Below, in pieces: positions 30,145 to 40,419 of a stretch of 57,208 nucleotides of DNA (its first letter is position 1; each line of letters starts with the position of its first letter). Made by a program: the position numbers and the translations under genes. Below the pieces are notes generated by a model that did no database searches, was not told the origin of the DNA, and worked only from the letters and a program-made list of their open reading frames with translations. The stretch spans positions 188,772 to 245,979 of the forward strand of contig PLBP01000038.1 of the NCBI GenBank assembly GCA_003135415.1. The letters are read 5' to 3'. The DNA comes from Hyphomicrobiales bacterium. GTDB taxonomy: Bacteria; Pseudomonadota; Alphaproteobacteria; Rhizobiales; Xanthobacteraceae.

Positions 30145-31023
30145 TCAGACAGCGCTAGCTTCGGCGAGCATCTCGGGCGAAAGCTTGCCTTCGAACTCGA
30201 ATTCGACTGGTCCGCTCATCAGCACGTGATTGTCGCGCTCCCGCCACTCGACATGAAGGTCGCCGCCCGGCAGCGTGACACGAACTTTGCGTTCCGTGCG
30301 CTTGGTGCGAACAGCGGCGACGGCGGCGGCGCAGGCGGCCGAGCCGCAGGCGCGCGTGAGGCCCGCGCCGCGCTCCCACGTTCTGATGATGAGATGATCG
30401 GGTCCCGCGACCTGGGCGAGCGAGATGTTCGCGCGCTCGGGAAAGATCGGGTGATTTTCCAGCATTGGTCCGAAACGCGCGAGATCGTGGGCGGCAACGT
30501 CATCGACCCAGAAAATCACGTGCGGATTGCCCATGCTGACGGCCGAGGGCGAGTGCAACACCGGCGCGTCGATCGGTCCGATTTGCAATTCGATCGCACG
30601 GGTATCGCGGAATTCCTCGGCGAGCGGGATTTCATCCCAGCGCAAACGCGGCGGGCCCATATCCACGGTGATCGTGCCGGGCGTGGGCCCGATTTCGCAA
30701 GCGATGGCACCAGCGGGGGTTTCGAAGGCAACGGTTGTCTTCCCCGTTGCTTTTGAGAAGAGCGCGGCAATACAGCGCATGCCGTTGCCGCAGGCACCGG
30801 CTTCCGAGCCATCGGAGTTGAAAATCCGCACGAGCGCTTCGGTGCCGGCCATGCGCGGCGGGTAGAGCGCCATCAACTGATCGAACGGCACGGCGCTTGG
30901 GCGGGCAATGGCGCGCGCTTCGGCTGCCGTGACCGGCACCGGGGCCGTTCGCAGATCGAGCACGACGATCTCGTTGCCGAGGCCGTTCATTTTAACGAAG
31001 GGGCGGTTCTGCAGCGGGCTCAT
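30145..31023 (-). CDS. dapF: Diaminopimelate epimerase
   Basis: 292 residues. It interconverts LL- and meso-diaminopimelate for lysine and peptidoglycan. The catalytic cysteines lie in ACGNGMRC (around residue 78) and RACGSAAC (around residue 226). [12 protein letters not shown] and FNSDGSEAG are family segments. The gene starts a minus-strand run dapF-mtaB-maoC-ftsY-yciB, an arrangement common in Hyphomicrobiales. It diverges from the GyrI-like gene with a 135-bp gap. Confidence 0.95.
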   Translation of the reverse strand: MSPLQNRPFVKMNGLGNEIVVLDLRTAPVPVTAAEARAIARPSAVPFDQLMALYPPRMAGTEALVRIFNSDGSEAGACGNGMRCIAALFSKATGKTTVAFETPAGAIACEIGPTPGTITVDMGPPRLRWDEIPLAEEFRDTRAIELQIGPIDAPVLHSPSAVSMGNPHVIFWVDDVAAHDLARFGPMLENHPIFPERANISLAQVAGPDHLIIRTWERGAGLTRACGSAACAAAVAAVRTKRTERKVRVTLPGGDLHVEWRERDNHVLMSGPVEFEFEGKLSPEMLAEASAV

Positions 31024-31158
31024 GACAACCGTCGCGGTTGAGGAAGCTTATAGGAGAAAGCGAGGGGCGTTTGCGAGTCGCAGCTCACGGCCACTACCCG
31101 TCTTGCGGTATTCGGTGTTAAAGAATCATGGCGAAACCCGGTTGCGCCAGGATCAGCC

Positions 31159-31749
31159 ATGGTGGCTCGCTCTATCTTTAATTCCATGATCACCCGCTTT
31201 CTCGCGGCGTTGCTGCTCGCTTTCGCTCTGTCGGCCGCCGCGCAAGCGCAGGAGACAAAAACGCCTAAGCCGAGCGCGATAGAGGAGCCATTCGGCGAAG
31301 AAGTCACGATGCCCGAGCGTAAGGCGCTCTTTCGCCACAGCAAGACAAGTTGGCAAGACGCCTGGATCAATCTCGTCGCCACCTTCAAGACGGCGCGCGC
31401 CGAAGCCGAGCGCTTGAAGCTCAAGGTGAGCGGTCCTTCGCTTGTGATGTATCGCTCCACCAGCGATGAAGGCTTCGAATTCGACGCGGTGTTGCCGATC
31501 GAAGCCGATCCCGCCTCGCCGCCCGGCGAGGATTTTACGGTCGGGCTTACGCGCACCGGCAACGCGATCAAGTTCGTCTATCGCGGGCCGTTCGATGCGA
31601 TGGATTCGACCTACGAGAACATCAGCAATTACATCGACTCCAAACGTATCGAAGCCGAGGATCTTTCGATCGAGGAATACGTCACCGATCCCGTGACGAC
31701 GAAGCCGGAAGAGATCGTGATCAATATTTACATGCCGCTGAAGAAGTGA
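31159..31749 (+). CDS. Exported GyrI-like small-molecule-binding domain protein
   Basis: 196 residues. An N-terminal signal peptide (ITRFLAALLLAFALSAAAQAQ, cleavage after AQA near residue 30) precedes a domain ending KFVYRGPFDAMDSTYENIS, IEEYVTDP and EEIVINIYMPLK, the pattern of GyrI/AraC effector-binding domains. That domain is mostly seen in cytosolic regulators or gyrase inhibitors. Export to the periplasm suggests a ligand sensor or binder, which is inference. The ATG at 31159 has a GGAT upstream; one at 31186 is also possible. It ends 82 bp before the convergent hydrolase. Confidence 0.7.
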   Translation: MVARSIFNSMITRFLAALLLAFALSAAAQAQETKTPKPSAIEEPFGEEVTMPERKALFRHSKTSWQDAWINLVATFKTARAEAERLKLKVSGPSLVMYRSTSDEGFEFDAVLPIEADPASPPGEDFTVGLTRTGNAIKFVYRGPFDAMDSTYENISNYIDSKRIEAEDLSIEEYVTDPVTTKPEEIVINIYMPLKK

Positions 31750-31772
31750 GCGGCGATTTTTTTCTTCGCCGG

Positions 31773-31832
31773 CATTTTGTTGGAGCATGATCTTTTCCGA
31801 AAACCGGTTCCCACTTTTCGGGATCATGCTCT
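31773..31832. repeat. Dispersed palindromic repeat, copy 2
   Basis: The second copy of the 60-bp element. The core 31784-31830 is identical to 9468-9514. It lies between convergent genes and its last bases form part of the TAG stop codon of the hydrolase (31831-31833). The palindromic shape may help end transcripts from both sides. Confidence 0.85.
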
Positions 31833-32892
31833 AAACAATTTTCCACACCTCGCCGGGCCAGAGCGCGCGGAAACGATCGGCCGAAACGCTCGCCGTCTTG
31901 AGTGCCACGGCCAGCGCCTCGCGTGGCGCGTCGATCGCTTCATAGGTAAGCTTGAAGGTGCCGTGATGATGGGCGAGCGCGAATTCTGCGCCGCAATCGT
32001 GTAGCGCTTGCACCGCTTCTTCCGGATTCATGTGCTGATCGCGCATGAACCAGCGCGGCTCGTAAGCGCCGATTGGCAGGATCGCGAGGCGGAAGGGACC
32101 GTGGCGCTCGCGCGCGGTCTTAAAATAATAGCCCTCGCCATAGCCCGAATCGCCGACGAAATAGATGTTTCCATTCGGCGTCTCGATCACGAAGGAAGCC
32201 CACAAGGCCTTGTCGCGGTCCAGGAGGCCGCGCGCCGACCAGTGGCGCGTGGCGACGGGCGTGACCGCGAAGCCGCGGCCGAGATCGACGCGCTCTTCCC
32301 AGTCATGCGCCTCGGCGCGGATCGCCGGATCGTAGCCGTGCATGATGGTGTCGTTGCCGAGCGGTGTGATCACACGTGGGTGATGAGCGGCGGCGAGGCG
32401 CGACAGCGTCGCGACATCGAGGTGATCGTAGTGGCCATGCGAGACCAGCACGAGGTCGATCGGCGGCAGCGCCTCGAACGCGATGCCGGGATCGTTGACG
32501 CGCTTCGGCCCGATAAAGCTGAAAGGCGAGGCGCGCTCCGACCAGACAGGATCGCACAGAATGTTCAGGTTCTCGGTCTGAACAAGCACGCTCGCGTGTC
32601 CCACATAGGAAACGCGGATGGCTTTTCCCTCGACCCGCGCGGGCGGCCGGTCAGAATAGGGGCTCGGCGCCCGCTCCGGCCATTTTTCGCCGCTCCCGCT
32701 GAAAAACCGCAATAGATCGGCCGGCTTTTTCAGGGGCGAGCTCGCGGCGTCGAAGAAGCGCACGCCGTCGAAATGATCGGAAACCGGGCCGTCATAGTAG
32801 CGCGCGAAGCGCGTTCGCGCGGCCGTGCCGCCGCCGAGCGCGGCGAAGAACGCGGCAAGACCCAAGAATACGCGGCGGCGGGAAATCGGCAT
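31831..32892 (-). CDS. Metallo-beta-lactamase-fold hydrolase (NAPE-PLD-like) with Tat-type leader
   Basis: 353 residues. The leader MPISRRRVFLGLAAFFAALGG has the SRRR twin-arginine pattern, so export through Tat is likely. The zinc motif is SHGHYDHLD (His152, His154, Asp156, His157). YVGHASVLVQTENLNILCDPVW, YFVGDSGYGEGY and HHHGTF provide further ligands. The order is that of N-acylphosphatidylethanolamine phospholipase D-like and RomA proteins. The substrate is not known. The stop codon overlaps repeat copy 2. Confidence 0.85.
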   Translation of the reverse strand: MPISRRRVFLGLAAFFAALGGGTAARTRFARYYDGPVSDHFDGVRFFDAASSPLKKPADLLRFFSGSGEKWPERAPSPYSDRPPARVEGKAIRVSYVGHASVLVQTENLNILCDPVWSERASPFSFIGPKRVNDPGIAFEALPPIDLVLVSHGHYDHLDVATLSRLAAAHHPRVITPLGNDTIMHGYDPAIRAEAHDWEERVDLGRGFAVTPVATRHWSARGLLDRDKALWASFVIETPNGNIYFVGDSGYGEGYYFKTARERHGPFRLAILPIGAYEPRWFMRDQHMNPEEAVQALHDCGAEFALAHHHGTFKLTYEAIDAPREALAVALKTASVSADRFRALWPGEVWKIV

Positions 32893-32933
32893 CGTTCTGC
32901 CATATAACGGCGCGGAGCCCGGGTTCCAACGCC

Positions 32934-32961
32934 TTGACTCGGTCTTTTACGGCTCCTAGTT
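32934..32961 (+). promoter_or_regulatory. Possible promoter of the ffh operon
   Basis: TTGACT (32934-32939), a 16-bp spacer and CTAGTT (32956-32961) resemble an alphaproteobacterial housekeeping promoter. The -35 is close to consensus and the -10 weak. It lies about 115 bp before the ffh ATG in the gap divergent from the hydrolase gene. Confidence 0.35.
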
Positions 32962-33076
32962 TCCGCGCGCTCACGAAAAGCACGCGAGCTTGATCCACCG
33001 CCCACCGGTCCATAGAGGCCGGAGGCCAACGCCCGACAGCGCGATGCGCCCTCGGGCGCGAAAGCGTTTTGGCGCG

Positions 33077-34597
33077 ATGTTCGACACACTGTCGGAAAAA
33101 ATCGGCGGCATTCTGAGCCGGCTCACGGGCCGCGGCGCGCTGTCGGAAAACGACGTGCGCGAGGCGATGCGCGAAGTGCGCAAGGCGCTGATCGAAGCGG
33201 ACGTCGCGCTCGAAGTCGCGCGCGCCTTCACCGACAAGGCGGCGGAGCGCGCGACCGGCGCCGACGTGATCCGCTCGGTTACCCCCGGCCAGATGGTCGT
33301 GAAGATCGTACACGACGAGTTGGTGAACGTGCTCGGCTCCGATGCGCGGCCGATCGATCTCGCCGCCGTGGCACCTGTACCGATCCTGATGGTGGGGCTG
33401 CAAGGCTCGGGCAAAACCACGACCACCGCCAAAATCGCCAAGCGCTTGAAGGAGCGCATGAAGAAGAAGGCGCTGATGGCCTCGCTTGATACGCGGCGCC
33501 CGGCGGCGATGGAGCAGCTCGCGGTGCTGGGCCGGGAGATCGGCGTCGAAACGCTGCCGATCGTCGAGGGCGAGAGCGCGCTTGCGATCGCGCGCCGCGC
33601 GATCGAGGCGGCGAAGCGCTCGGGTGCCGATGTCGTGCTTCTCGACAGCGCGGGCCGCGTCACCATCGACGAGGAATTAATGCAGGAATTGGCCGAGGTC
33701 GAGCGGGCGACGAAGCCGCACGAAGTGCTGCTCGTCGCCGACAGCCTTACCGGCCAGGACGCGGTCGCGACCGCGCGCGCTTTCGATCAACGATTGACAC
33801 TCACCGGCATCGTGCTCACCCGCATCGACGGCGACGGGCGCGGGGGCGCGGCACTTTCGATGCGCGCCGTCACCGGCAAGCCGATCAAGTTGATCGGCAC
33901 CGGCGAGAAGCTCGATGCGCTGGAGGATTTCGATCCGCGCCGCGTCGCCGGACGCATTCTCGGCATGGGCGACGTGATTTCGCTGGTGGAGAAGGCCACT
34001 GAAAATCTCGACCTCGACAAGGCGAAAGCCACCGCCGAGAAGATGCGTGCGGGCAAGTTCGATTTGTCGGACCTGCGCGATCAATTAGAGCAGATGAAGA
34101 AGATCGGCGGCATTTCCGGGATGCTCGGCATGCTGCCCAACGTCGCCAAAATGAAGAACCAGGTCGCGTCGGCCAATCTCGACGACCGCGTATTAAAGCG
34201 GCAGACCGCGATCATCGATTCGATGACGGCGCGGGAGCGGCGCAATCCCGATGTTCTGAAGGCAAGCCGCAAGAAGCGCATTGCCGCGGGCTCCGGCACC
34301 AAGGTCGAGGACATCAACCGGCTGCTCAAAATGCACCGCCAGATGGCCGACATGATGAAGGCGATGGGCGGTGACAAACGCGGCATGGGCGCTTCCCTTG
34401 GCGGCCTGTTTGGCATGGGCGGGCCGAGCCCCGAGGACATGCAAAGGCTCGCGGGAAAAAAAATGCCGGGCAATCCGGGATCGCCGCCGAATTTTCCGGA
34501 CCTGCCGTCCGGCGGACTTCCGGGCCTGGGCGGCAAGTTGCCGGGCCTGGGCGGTTTGCCCGGTCTCGGCGCGCCGAAAGACTTCAAGAAGAAATGA
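33077..34597 (+). CDS. ffh: Signal recognition particle protein Ffh
   Basis: 506 residues with N, G and M domains. G motifs are [11 protein letters not shown] (about 112-122), [16 protein letters not shown] in place of DTAGR, and [11 protein letters not shown]. The methionine-rich M domain spans about 330-435 and binds 4.5S RNA and signal peptides. It is followed by a Gly/Pro-rich tail with repeated PGLGG units. The start at 33077 ([11 protein letters not shown]) is the family start. It begins the operon ffh-rpsP-rimM-trmD-rplS. Confidence 0.97.
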   Translation: MFDTLSEKIGGILSRLTGRGALSENDVREAMREVRKALIEADVALEVARAFTDKAAERATGADVIRSVTPGQMVVKIVHDELVNVLGSDARPIDLAAVAPVPILMVGLQGSGKTTTTAKIAKRLKERMKKKALMASLDTRRPAAMEQLAVLGREIGVETLPIVEGESALAIARRAIEAAKRSGADVVLLDSAGRVTIDEELMQELAEVERATKPHEVLLVADSLTGQDAVATARAFDQRLTLTGIVLTRIDGDGRGGAALSMRAVTGKPIKLIGTGEKLDALEDFDPRRVAGRILGMGDVISLVEKATENLDLDKAKATAEKMRAGKFDLSDLRDQLEQMKKIGGISGMLGMLPNVAKMKNQVASANLDDRVLKRQTAIIDSMTARERRNPDVLKASRKKRIAAGSGTKVEDINRLLKMHRQMADMMKAMGGDKRGMGASLGGLFGMGGPSPEDMQRLAGKKMPGNPGSPPNFPDLPSGGLPGLGGKLPGLGGLPGLGAPKDFKKK

Positions 34598-34634
34598 CGA
34601 ACTGAAACCAAGAACTCGAACGAAAGGGACTGAA

Positions 34635-35045
34635 ATGGCACTTAGCATCCGTCTTGCCCGCGTCGGCGCGAAGAAACGCCCGCAATTCCGTGTTGTTGTC
34701 GCCGACTCGCGCTACCCGCGCGACGGCCGCTTCATCGAGAAGCTCGGCACCTACAATCCGATGTTGCCGAAGGACTCGAAGGAGCGCGTCACGCTCGAAA
34801 TCGAGCGCATCAAGCATTGGATATCGAAGGGCGCGCAGCCCTCCGACCGGGTATTGCGTTTTCTCGACGCCGCCGGTGTTTTGAAGCGGAAGCCCCGCAG
34901 CAATCCCGAGAAGGCGGTCCCGCGCGCCGAGCGCAAGGCGCAAGCCGAAGCCGCGAAGACAGCAGCCGCAGCCAAACCCGCGGAAGCCAAGCCCGCAGAG
35001 GCGCCGAAGGCTGAAACGCCGGCGGGCGAGGCCGCCGCAAGCTGA
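34635..35045 (+). CDS. rpsP: 30S ribosomal protein S16
   Basis: 136 residues starting [16 protein letters not shown], preceded by AAGGGA. The conserved domain covers about 1-85 with [22 protein letters not shown] and [18 protein letters not shown]-terminal tail of about 45 residues rich in Ala, Glu, Lys and Pro extends it beyond the 80-90 residues common elsewhere, and similar tails occur in Hyphomicrobiales. It lies between ffh and rimM. Confidence 0.97.
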   Translation: MALSIRLARVGAKKRPQFRVVVADSRYPRDGRFIEKLGTYNPMLPKDSKERVTLEIERIKHWISKGAQPSDRVLRFLDAAGVLKRKPRSNPEKAVPRAERKAQAEAAKTAAAAKPAEAKPAEAPKAETPAGEAAAS

Positions 35046-35053
35046 GCCGCTCG

Positions 35054-35581
35054 ATGCCGTCGGAGCGGGTCCGGGTTGCCAAGATCGGCGCCGCGCACGG
35101 TGTGCGGGGCGAGGTGCGGCTGTTCGCCTATACCCAGGATCCGCTCGCGATCCGTTCCTACGGCGAGTTCGAGGACGAAAGCGGCGCGCGCCGCTTTCGT
35201 ATCGTCTCGCTACGCGCGGCCAAGGATCATCTGATCGCGCGGATCGAGGGCATCGGCGATCGCGACGAGGCCTCCAAGCTAACGCATCTCGAACTCTACG
35301 TTTCGCGCGCGCGCTTGCCGCAGCAAAAAGAGGCGGACACGTTCTATCACGCCGATCTCGTTGGGCTCTCGGTTGAGACGAAAGAGGGCAAGAAACTCGG
35401 CGAGGTGATCGGCGTGCGGAATTTCGGCGCCGGCGACCTTCTGGAAATCAAGCTCGCGAACGGCGGAAAAACCGCGCTGCTTCCGTTCATCGATCCTTTC
35501 GTTCCGCTAATCGACGTGAAGGGCGGCCGGATCGTCGCCGATCCGCCGCAGGGCTTGTTCGACGATAACACCAAAGGCTGA
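35054..35581 (+). CDS. rimM: 16S rRNA maturation factor RimM
   Basis: 175 residues. The N-terminal part has [24 protein letters not shown], then the PRC-barrel region with [28 protein letters not shown] and [19 protein letters not shown]. It binds S19 and helps mature the 30S head. The gene sits 8 bp after rpsP and 2 bp before trmD, the usual order. Confidence 0.96.
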   Translation: MPSERVRVAKIGAAHGVRGEVRLFAYTQDPLAIRSYGEFEDESGARRFRIVSLRAAKDHLIARIEGIGDRDEASKLTHLELYVSRARLPQQKEADTFYHADLVGLSVETKEGKKLGEVIGVRNFGAGDLLEIKLANGGKTALLPFIDPFVPLIDVKGGRIVADPPQGLFDDNTKG

Positions 35582-35583
35582 CC

Positions 35584-36291
35584 ATGTGGCGCGCGAGCGT
35601 GCTCACGATTTTCCCCGAGCTTTTCCCCGGCCCGCTCGGCGCGAGCCTCGCAGGCCGAGCGCTCGGCCAAAAAATCTGGTCGTGTGAGGCGATCGACATC
35701 CGCGATTTCGCCGCCGACAAGCACCGCTCGGTCGACGACACCCCGGCGGGTGGCGGGCCCGGCATGGTGATGCGCGCCGACGTGTTGGCGCGGGCGATCG
35801 ATGCAGCAGCTCCGGCGAGCGACCTTCGCTCTCGTATTTTGCTCACGCCGCGCGGAAAGCCACTGCTGCAATCGCGCGTGCGCGAACTCGCGGCAGGTCC
35901 CGGCGTCGTACTCGTCAGCGGTCGATTCGAGGGGGTGGACGAGCGGGTGGTCGAAATGCGGGGGCTCGAGGAAATCTCGATCGGCGACTATGTGCTCTCG
36001 GGCGGCGAGATCGCGGCCTTGGTGCTGATCGATGCCTGCGTGCGGCTGCTGCCGGGGGTAATGGGCAAGGAGGCTTCGCACGCCGAAGAGAGTTTCGAGG
36101 CGGGCCTGCTGGAATATCCGCATTACACCAAGCCGCAGGAATTCGAGGGCCGGCCGATCCCGGAAGTGCTGAACTCCGGCCATCACGGCAAAGTTGCGGC
36201 CTGGCGGCGGGAACAGGCGGAAAAAGCGACGCGTGAACGCCGTCCGGACCTGTGGGGTAAGCGCAAGGACGACCCGCCCAAAAAGGCATGA
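35584..36291 (+). CDS. trmD: tRNA (guanine37-N1)-methyltransferase
   Basis: 235 residues of the SPOUT class. Segments are [51 protein letters not shown] and [17 protein letters not shown], which form the trefoil knot and AdoMet site. It methylates G37 in tRNAs reading CNN codons and prevents +1 frameshifts. The stop is followed by a 95-bp gap before rplS. Confidence 0.97.
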   Translation: MWRASVLTIFPELFPGPLGASLAGRALGQKIWSCEAIDIRDFAADKHRSVDDTPAGGGPGMVMRADVLARAIDAAAPASDLRSRILLTPRGKPLLQSRVRELAAGPGVVLVSGRFEGVDERVVEMRGLEEISIGDYVLSGGEIAALVLIDACVRLLPGVMGKEASHAEESFEAGLLEYPHYTKPQEFEGRPIPEVLNSGHHGKVAAWRREQAEKATRERRPDLWGKRKDDPPKKA

Positions 36292-36386
36292 CAAAAGGCC
36301 TGGATTGGCGTATTAGCCCGCCCATCCCGTAAGGACATTATCCGCATTACGCGGTCCCGAAGGATCGGGCGCGAAGGTTGGAAGCC

Positions 36387-36833
36387 ATGGACATCATTCA
36401 GACTCTAGAGCGCGAAGAGATGGCGCGCGTCAGCCAAGGCAAGCAAATGCCGGAATTTGCGCCGGGCGACACCGTGCTCGTCAACGTCAAGGTGGTCGAA
36501 GGCGATCGCACCCGCATTCAAGCCTATGAAGGCGTTTGCATCGGCCGCTCGGGCGCGGGGTTGAACGAGAGCTTCACCGTACGCAAGATTTCCTATGGCG
36601 AAGGCGTCGAGCGCGTGTTCCCGCTCTATTCGCCGATGATCGACTCGCTCGAGGTCGTGCGCCGCGGCAAGGTGCGCCGCGCCAAGCTCTATTACCTGCG
36701 CGAGCGTCGCGGCAAGAAGGCGAGGATCGGCGAGAAGCAGGACTTCACCACCGAGATCGGCGAGGCCGCGGAAGCCGGTCGAGCGCCGAAGACCGCTCTT
36801 GCTGCCGCACCTGCGGAGGCCAAAGCGGAGTAA
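36387..36833 (+). CDS. rplS: 50S ribosomal protein L19
   Basis: 148 residues from the ATG at 36387 ([14 protein letters not shown]), with GAAGG upstream. L19 segments are [51 protein letters not shown] and [22 protein letters not shown]. The tail after residue 115 is Ala/Glu-rich, longer than in enterobacteria. It sits at the large and small subunit interface and closes the ffh operon. Confidence 0.97.
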   Translation: MDIIQTLEREEMARVSQGKQMPEFAPGDTVLVNVKVVEGDRTRIQAYEGVCIGRSGAGLNESFTVRKISYGEGVERVFPLYSPMIDSLEVVRRGKVRRAKLYYLRERRGKKARIGEKQDFTTEIGEAAEAGRAPKTALAAAPAEAKAE

Positions 36834-36840
36834 GGCTAGA

Positions 36841-38250
36841 ATGCAGCCGCGCACGCTCTACGACAAAATCTGGGACGATCATCTCGTCGACACGCAGCCC
36901 GACGGCACCGCGCTGCTCTATATCGACCGGCATCTCGTGCATGAAGTGACGAGCCCGCAGGCGTTCGAGGGCTTGCGTATGACCGGCCGCAAGGTGCGTG
37001 CGCCGGAGAAGACGCTCGCGGTGGTCGATCACAACATTCCGACCACCGACCGCTCGAAGGGGATCGACGATCCCGAATCGGCGTTGCAAGTCGAAACGCT
37101 CGCCAAGAACGCGCGCGAGTTCGGCATCGAGTATTTCCACGAGCGCGACCGCCGGCAGGGCATCGTTCACATCATCGGGCCGGAGCAGGGCTTCACGCTG
37201 CCGGGCACCACCATCGTTTGCGGCGACAGCCACACTTCGACGCACGGCGCCTTCGGGGCGCTCGCGCATGGCATCGGCACGTCGGAAGTCGAGCACGTGC
37301 TCGCGACGCAAACACTGATCCAGAACAAAGCGAAAAACATGCGCGTGAGCGTCGACGGTAAACTGCCGCACGGCGTCGGCGCCAAGGACATCATCCTCGC
37401 GATCATCGGCGAGATCGGCACCGGCGGTGGCACCGGCCGCGTGATCGAATATGCGGGCGAGGCAATCCGCGCGCTCTCGATGGAAGGGCGGATGACAGTT
37501 TGCAACATGTCGGTCGAGGGCGGCGCCCGTGCCGGCATGATCGCGCCGGACGAGAAAGCCTTCGCCTATCTCAAGGGCAAGCCGAAGTCGCCTAAAGGCA
37601 AGATTTGGGACGAAGCCGTGCGCCATTGGGGAACGCTTTTTTCCGACAGCGGCGCCGTATTCGAAACCGAAGTGAAGCTCGACGCCGCCTCGCTGCCGCC
37701 GATCGTGAGCTGGGGCACGAGCCCGGAGGATGTGGTTTCGGTGATGGGCGTCGTGCCCGATCCGGCTGAAATCGACGACGAGTCGCGGCGCCTCTCCAAA
37801 CAGCGCGCCCTCGAATATATGGGGCTCACGCCCGGCACCAAGATCACGGATATCGCGCTCGAAAAGATTTTCATCGGCTCTTGCACCAATGGCCGCATCG
37901 AGGATCTGCGCCTCGTCGCGAGAATCGTCGAGGGCCGCCAAGTGCACGACGGCGTGAGCGCGATGATCGTGCCGGGCTCGGGTCTCGTGAAGGCGCAGGC
38001 CGAGGCCGAAGGCCTCGACAAGATTTTCAAGGCGGCGGGCTTCGACTGGCGCGAGCCCGGCTGTTCGATGTGCCTCGGCATGAATCCGGACAAGCTCAAG
38101 CCCGAGGAGCGCTGCGCCTCGACCTCGAACCGCAACTTTGAGGGCCGTCAGGGCCACAAGGGCCGCACCCATCTCGTTTCGCCCGCGATGGCGGCGGCGG
38201 CAGCGATTGCCGGTCGCTTCGTCGATGTGCGCGAATGGCCGAAAGCCTGA
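36841..38250 (+). CDS. leuC: 3-isopropylmalate dehydratase large subunit
   Basis: 469 residues. LeuC forms the Fe-S isopropylmalate isomerase with LeuD. Cluster cysteines are in [10 protein letters not shown] and [41 protein letters not shown] is intact. It starts 7 bp after rplS, so it may be partly read from the translation operon. leuD and leuB lie 1.6 kb downstream, separated by three small genes. Confidence 0.97.
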   Translation: MQPRTLYDKIWDDHLVDTQPDGTALLYIDRHLVHEVTSPQAFEGLRMTGRKVRAPEKTLAVVDHNIPTTDRSKGIDDPESALQVETLAKNAREFGIEYFHERDRRQGIVHIIGPEQGFTLPGTTIVCGDSHTSTHGAFGALAHGIGTSEVEHVLATQTLIQNKAKNMRVSVDGKLPHGVGAKDIILAIIGEIGTGGGTGRVIEYAGEAIRALSMEGRMTVCNMSVEGGARAGMIAPDEKAFAYLKGKPKSPKGKIWDEAVRHWGTLFSDSGAVFETEVKLDAASLPPIVSWGTSPEDVVSVMGVVPDPAEIDDESRRLSKQRALEYMGLTPGTKITDIALEKIFIGSCTNGRIEDLRLVARIVEGRQVHDGVSAMIVPGSGLVKAQAEAEGLDKIFKAAGFDWREPGCSMCLGMNPDKLKPEERCASTSNRNFEGRQGHKGRTHLVSPAMAAAAAIAGRFVDVREWPKA

Positions 38251-38267
38251 GCGCGCGAGTTCTGATT

Positions 38268-38579
38268 TTAACAGACGAAGATCCAATTCTCCGCGCAGCC
38301 GCGGCAGGGGCGGGCCTTTTTCCAGCACAACTGCGAATAAGTTGGATCCCACCAAGCCGGCCCCCAATAGAGACCCGGAACGATGAATACCGCGACGCCG
38401 GTTTGCCGTTGCTGGTAGCGCCAAGACCAGTAATGCCGGCGCACGAAAATGGCGCCGGCGTCCGTGCGGTTGGCGGCCGCGTCAAGGTAAAGCGGAACGG
38501 CCTCGGCCGGCGGCGAATAAGAATGGGCGAGCGTCAACGCAAGGAGAGCGGCGGCGATCAGCATCAATTTTCTCAACAT
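38268..38579 (-). CDS. Small exported aromatic-rich protein of unknown function
   Basis: 103 residues. GAGAGGA precedes the ATG at 38579. A signal peptide (MLRKLMLIAAALLALTLAHS, cleavage near AEA, residue 27) is followed by a short mature part rich in Trp and Tyr (RHYWSWRYQQ, YWGPAWWDP) and four closely spaced Cys near the end. Similar short WGP proteins occur in alphaproteobacteria, but no function is known. It is antisense to the flow of the leu cluster. Confidence 0.6.
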   Translation of the reverse strand: MLRKLMLIAAALLALTLAHSYSPPAEAVPLYLDAAANRTDAGAIFVRRHYWSWRYQQRQTGVAVFIVPGLYWGPAWWDPTYSQLCWKKARPCRGCAENWIFVC

Positions 38580-38722
38580 CGATTTTCCTCTCAAGTTTCA
38601 CGCATTCGTCCCCTCGCGGCTCCTTATCAATTCCGAATCCGCTATGATGGTTCGACCGGAGCGCTGCAAGCAATAGCGCGGTATTCACAAGCGCTTCTTC
38701 GGCAACCAAGGCTCGGCTTGGC

Positions 38723-39160
38723 ATGAACCGACCGAATAAAGATCCGTGGCGTGGCTTGAAGGCGCCTTCGCTCGCAGATTTCGAGGAATTGGCCGAGGCG
38801 ACCTATGCGCGGCTGCCCGCGCGGTTCCGCAGACTCTGCGATAGTGCGGTCATTCGGGTCGAGGATTTCCCGGCTGACGACGTGATCAAAGAGATGAACC
38901 TCGACAGCCCGTTCGATATTCTCGGGCTCTTCATTGGCATCGGGCTGCCGCAAGACGGCGCCGTCGCTGAGACGGGCAGGCTCCCCAACATGATTCACCT
39001 CTACCGCCGGCCGATCCTCGATTATTGGGCCGAGCACGAGGAAACGCTCGGCGCGATCGTCACGCATGTGCTGGTGCACGAGATCGGCCATCACTTCGGA
39101 CTCTCCGACGAGGACATGCAACGCATCGAAACCGAGTCTGATACAGTGCAAAATCGCTAA
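38723..39160 (+). CDS. Minimal zinc metallopeptidase-like protein
   Basis: 145 residues. The C-terminal motif VLVHEIGHHFGLSDEDM gives HExxH (His119, Glu120, His123) followed by Gly-Leu-Ser-Asp, the pattern of the small acidic zincin family (DUF1025-like). The N-terminal half is a conserved LPARFRRLCDSAVIRVEDFP region, and NMIHLYRRPILDYW is typical. No signal peptide is present, so it acts in the cytosol. Its targets are unknown. It lies between leuC and the HXXEE gene. Confidence 0.88.
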   Translation: MNRPNKDPWRGLKAPSLADFEELAEATYARLPARFRRLCDSAVIRVEDFPADDVIKEMNLDSPFDILGLFIGIGLPQDGAVAETGRLPNMIHLYRRPILDYWAEHEETLGAIVTHVLVHEIGHHFGLSDEDMQRIETESDTVQNR

Positions 39161-39232
39161 CACGCAGCCGCTGGTTTCAATCCCGGCGGCGTGGTATTTT
39201 TCGCAAATCAACAAGCATAGGGGGAAACGACC

Positions 39233-39682
39233 ATGTGGAGCGCCGACGTACTCGCCTGGCTCGCAGTCGCAGCCTACGCACTGCACATTATGGAAGAGCG
39301 CATCCTTGATTGGCACTCATCGATGAAGAAGTCACTGAAGCTTTCGATGGATGTCGATCATTACCGGATCATCGCCCGGGTATTTTTCGTGCTCGGCGTG
39401 ATCGCCGCGGTCCTGATCGGAACCTTTCCGGTTGCCGCGCGCGCCTTCGCCGTGTTCCTGCTAATCAACGCGCTTGTCTTCCACATCTGGCCGATGATCC
39501 GCTCGCAACAGTTCTCGCCCGGCTCTTGGACGGCGATCTTCCTGTTTCTGCCGATCGTCTACATGACCTATGTGGTGGCGAACCAGCCGCCGGCCGAATG
39601 GATCTTGCCAGCGATCATCGCCATCGTGATTACGGCTTTCCCGCTTCTCCTGCTGGAATACGGCGGGAAAAGACGTCGCTAA
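39233..39682 (+). CDS. HXXEE-domain membrane protein
   Basis: 149 residues with four hydrophobic helices. The H18-I-M-E21-E22 motif in LHIMEERILDW, and NALVFHIWPMIRSQQFSPG in the third helix, match the HXXEE domain family. The polar residues lie in helices and may bind a metal, but this is inference. It is 72 bp after the metallopeptidase on the same strand. Function is unknown. Confidence 0.75.
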   Translation: MWSADVLAWLAVAAYALHIMEERILDWHSSMKKSLKLSMDVDHYRIIARVFFVLGVIAAVLIGTFPVAARAFAVFLLINALVFHIWPMIRSQQFSPGSWTAIFLFLPIVYMTYVVANQPPAEWILPAIIAIVITAFPLLLLEYGGKRRR

Positions 39683-39808
39683 TTCTTTCGTTCCGATCCT
39701 TGAAGCCGGCGCCGCGTTCGAATGGAGCGCGGCGCCGGGGCTTTGACCGGACGGCGTAACCGGCTAGAAAGCCGGGCAGAAACCCATTTTTCGAGCCCGT
39801 AAACCGCC

Positions 39809-40414
39809 ATGGAAAAATTCACCGTGCTCGAGGGCGTCGCCGCACCCCTCAAGATCGTCAATGTCGACACCGACAAGATCATCCCGAAGCAATATCTGAA
39901 GACCATCAAGCGCACCGGCCTCGGCAAGGGCCTGTTCGCGGAGCTTCGCTACAAGGACGACGGCAGCGAGAATCCCAGCTTCGTCCTCAACCAGCCGGCC
40001 TATCGCAAGTCCAAAATTTTGGTGGCGGGCGACAATTTCGGCTGCGGCTCCTCGCGCGAGCACGCGCCGTGGGCACTCCTCGATTTCGGCATCCGCTGCG
40101 TAATCTCGACCTCGTTCGCCGATATTTTCTACAACAACTGTTTCAAAAACGGCATTTTGCCGATCACGGTGTCGCCCGAGGATCTCGCCAAGCTCTTCGA
40201 CGACGCCGACCGCGGCGCCAACGCAACGCTCACGGTGGATCTCGCGCAGCAGGAAATCCGCGGCCCCGATGGCGGCACGATCAAGTTCGATATCGACCCG
40301 TTCCGCAAGCATTGCTTGCTGAATGGCCTCGACGACATCGGCCTCACCATGGAAAAGAAATCGAAGATTGAAAGCTTCGAGAAAAAGGCGGCCGGCAAAA
40401 GGCCGTGGGTCTGA
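39809..40414 (+). CDS. leuD: 3-isopropylmalate dehydratase small subunit
   Basis: 201 residues. The swivel domain motif [17 protein letters not shown] is complete, and [22 protein letters not shown] and [17 protein letters not shown] are typical. It forms the isomerase with LeuC. leuB follows after 5 bp. The separation from leuC is common in Hyphomicrobiales. Confidence 0.97.
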   Translation: MEKFTVLEGVAAPLKIVNVDTDKIIPKQYLKTIKRTGLGKGLFAELRYKDDGSENPSFVLNQPAYRKSKILVAGDNFGCGSSREHAPWALLDFGIRCVISTSFADIFYNNCFKNGILPITVSPEDLAKLFDDADRGANATLTVDLAQQEIRGPDGGTIKFDIDPFRKHCLLNGLDDIGLTMEKKSKIESFEKKAAGKRPWV

Positions 40415-40419
40415 AGCCG

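Noticed and set aside
36745-38424. 559-codon antisense frame across leuC
   Set aside because: Shadow frame; leuC has intact iron-sulfur motifs, and the antisense product lacks any recognised domain.
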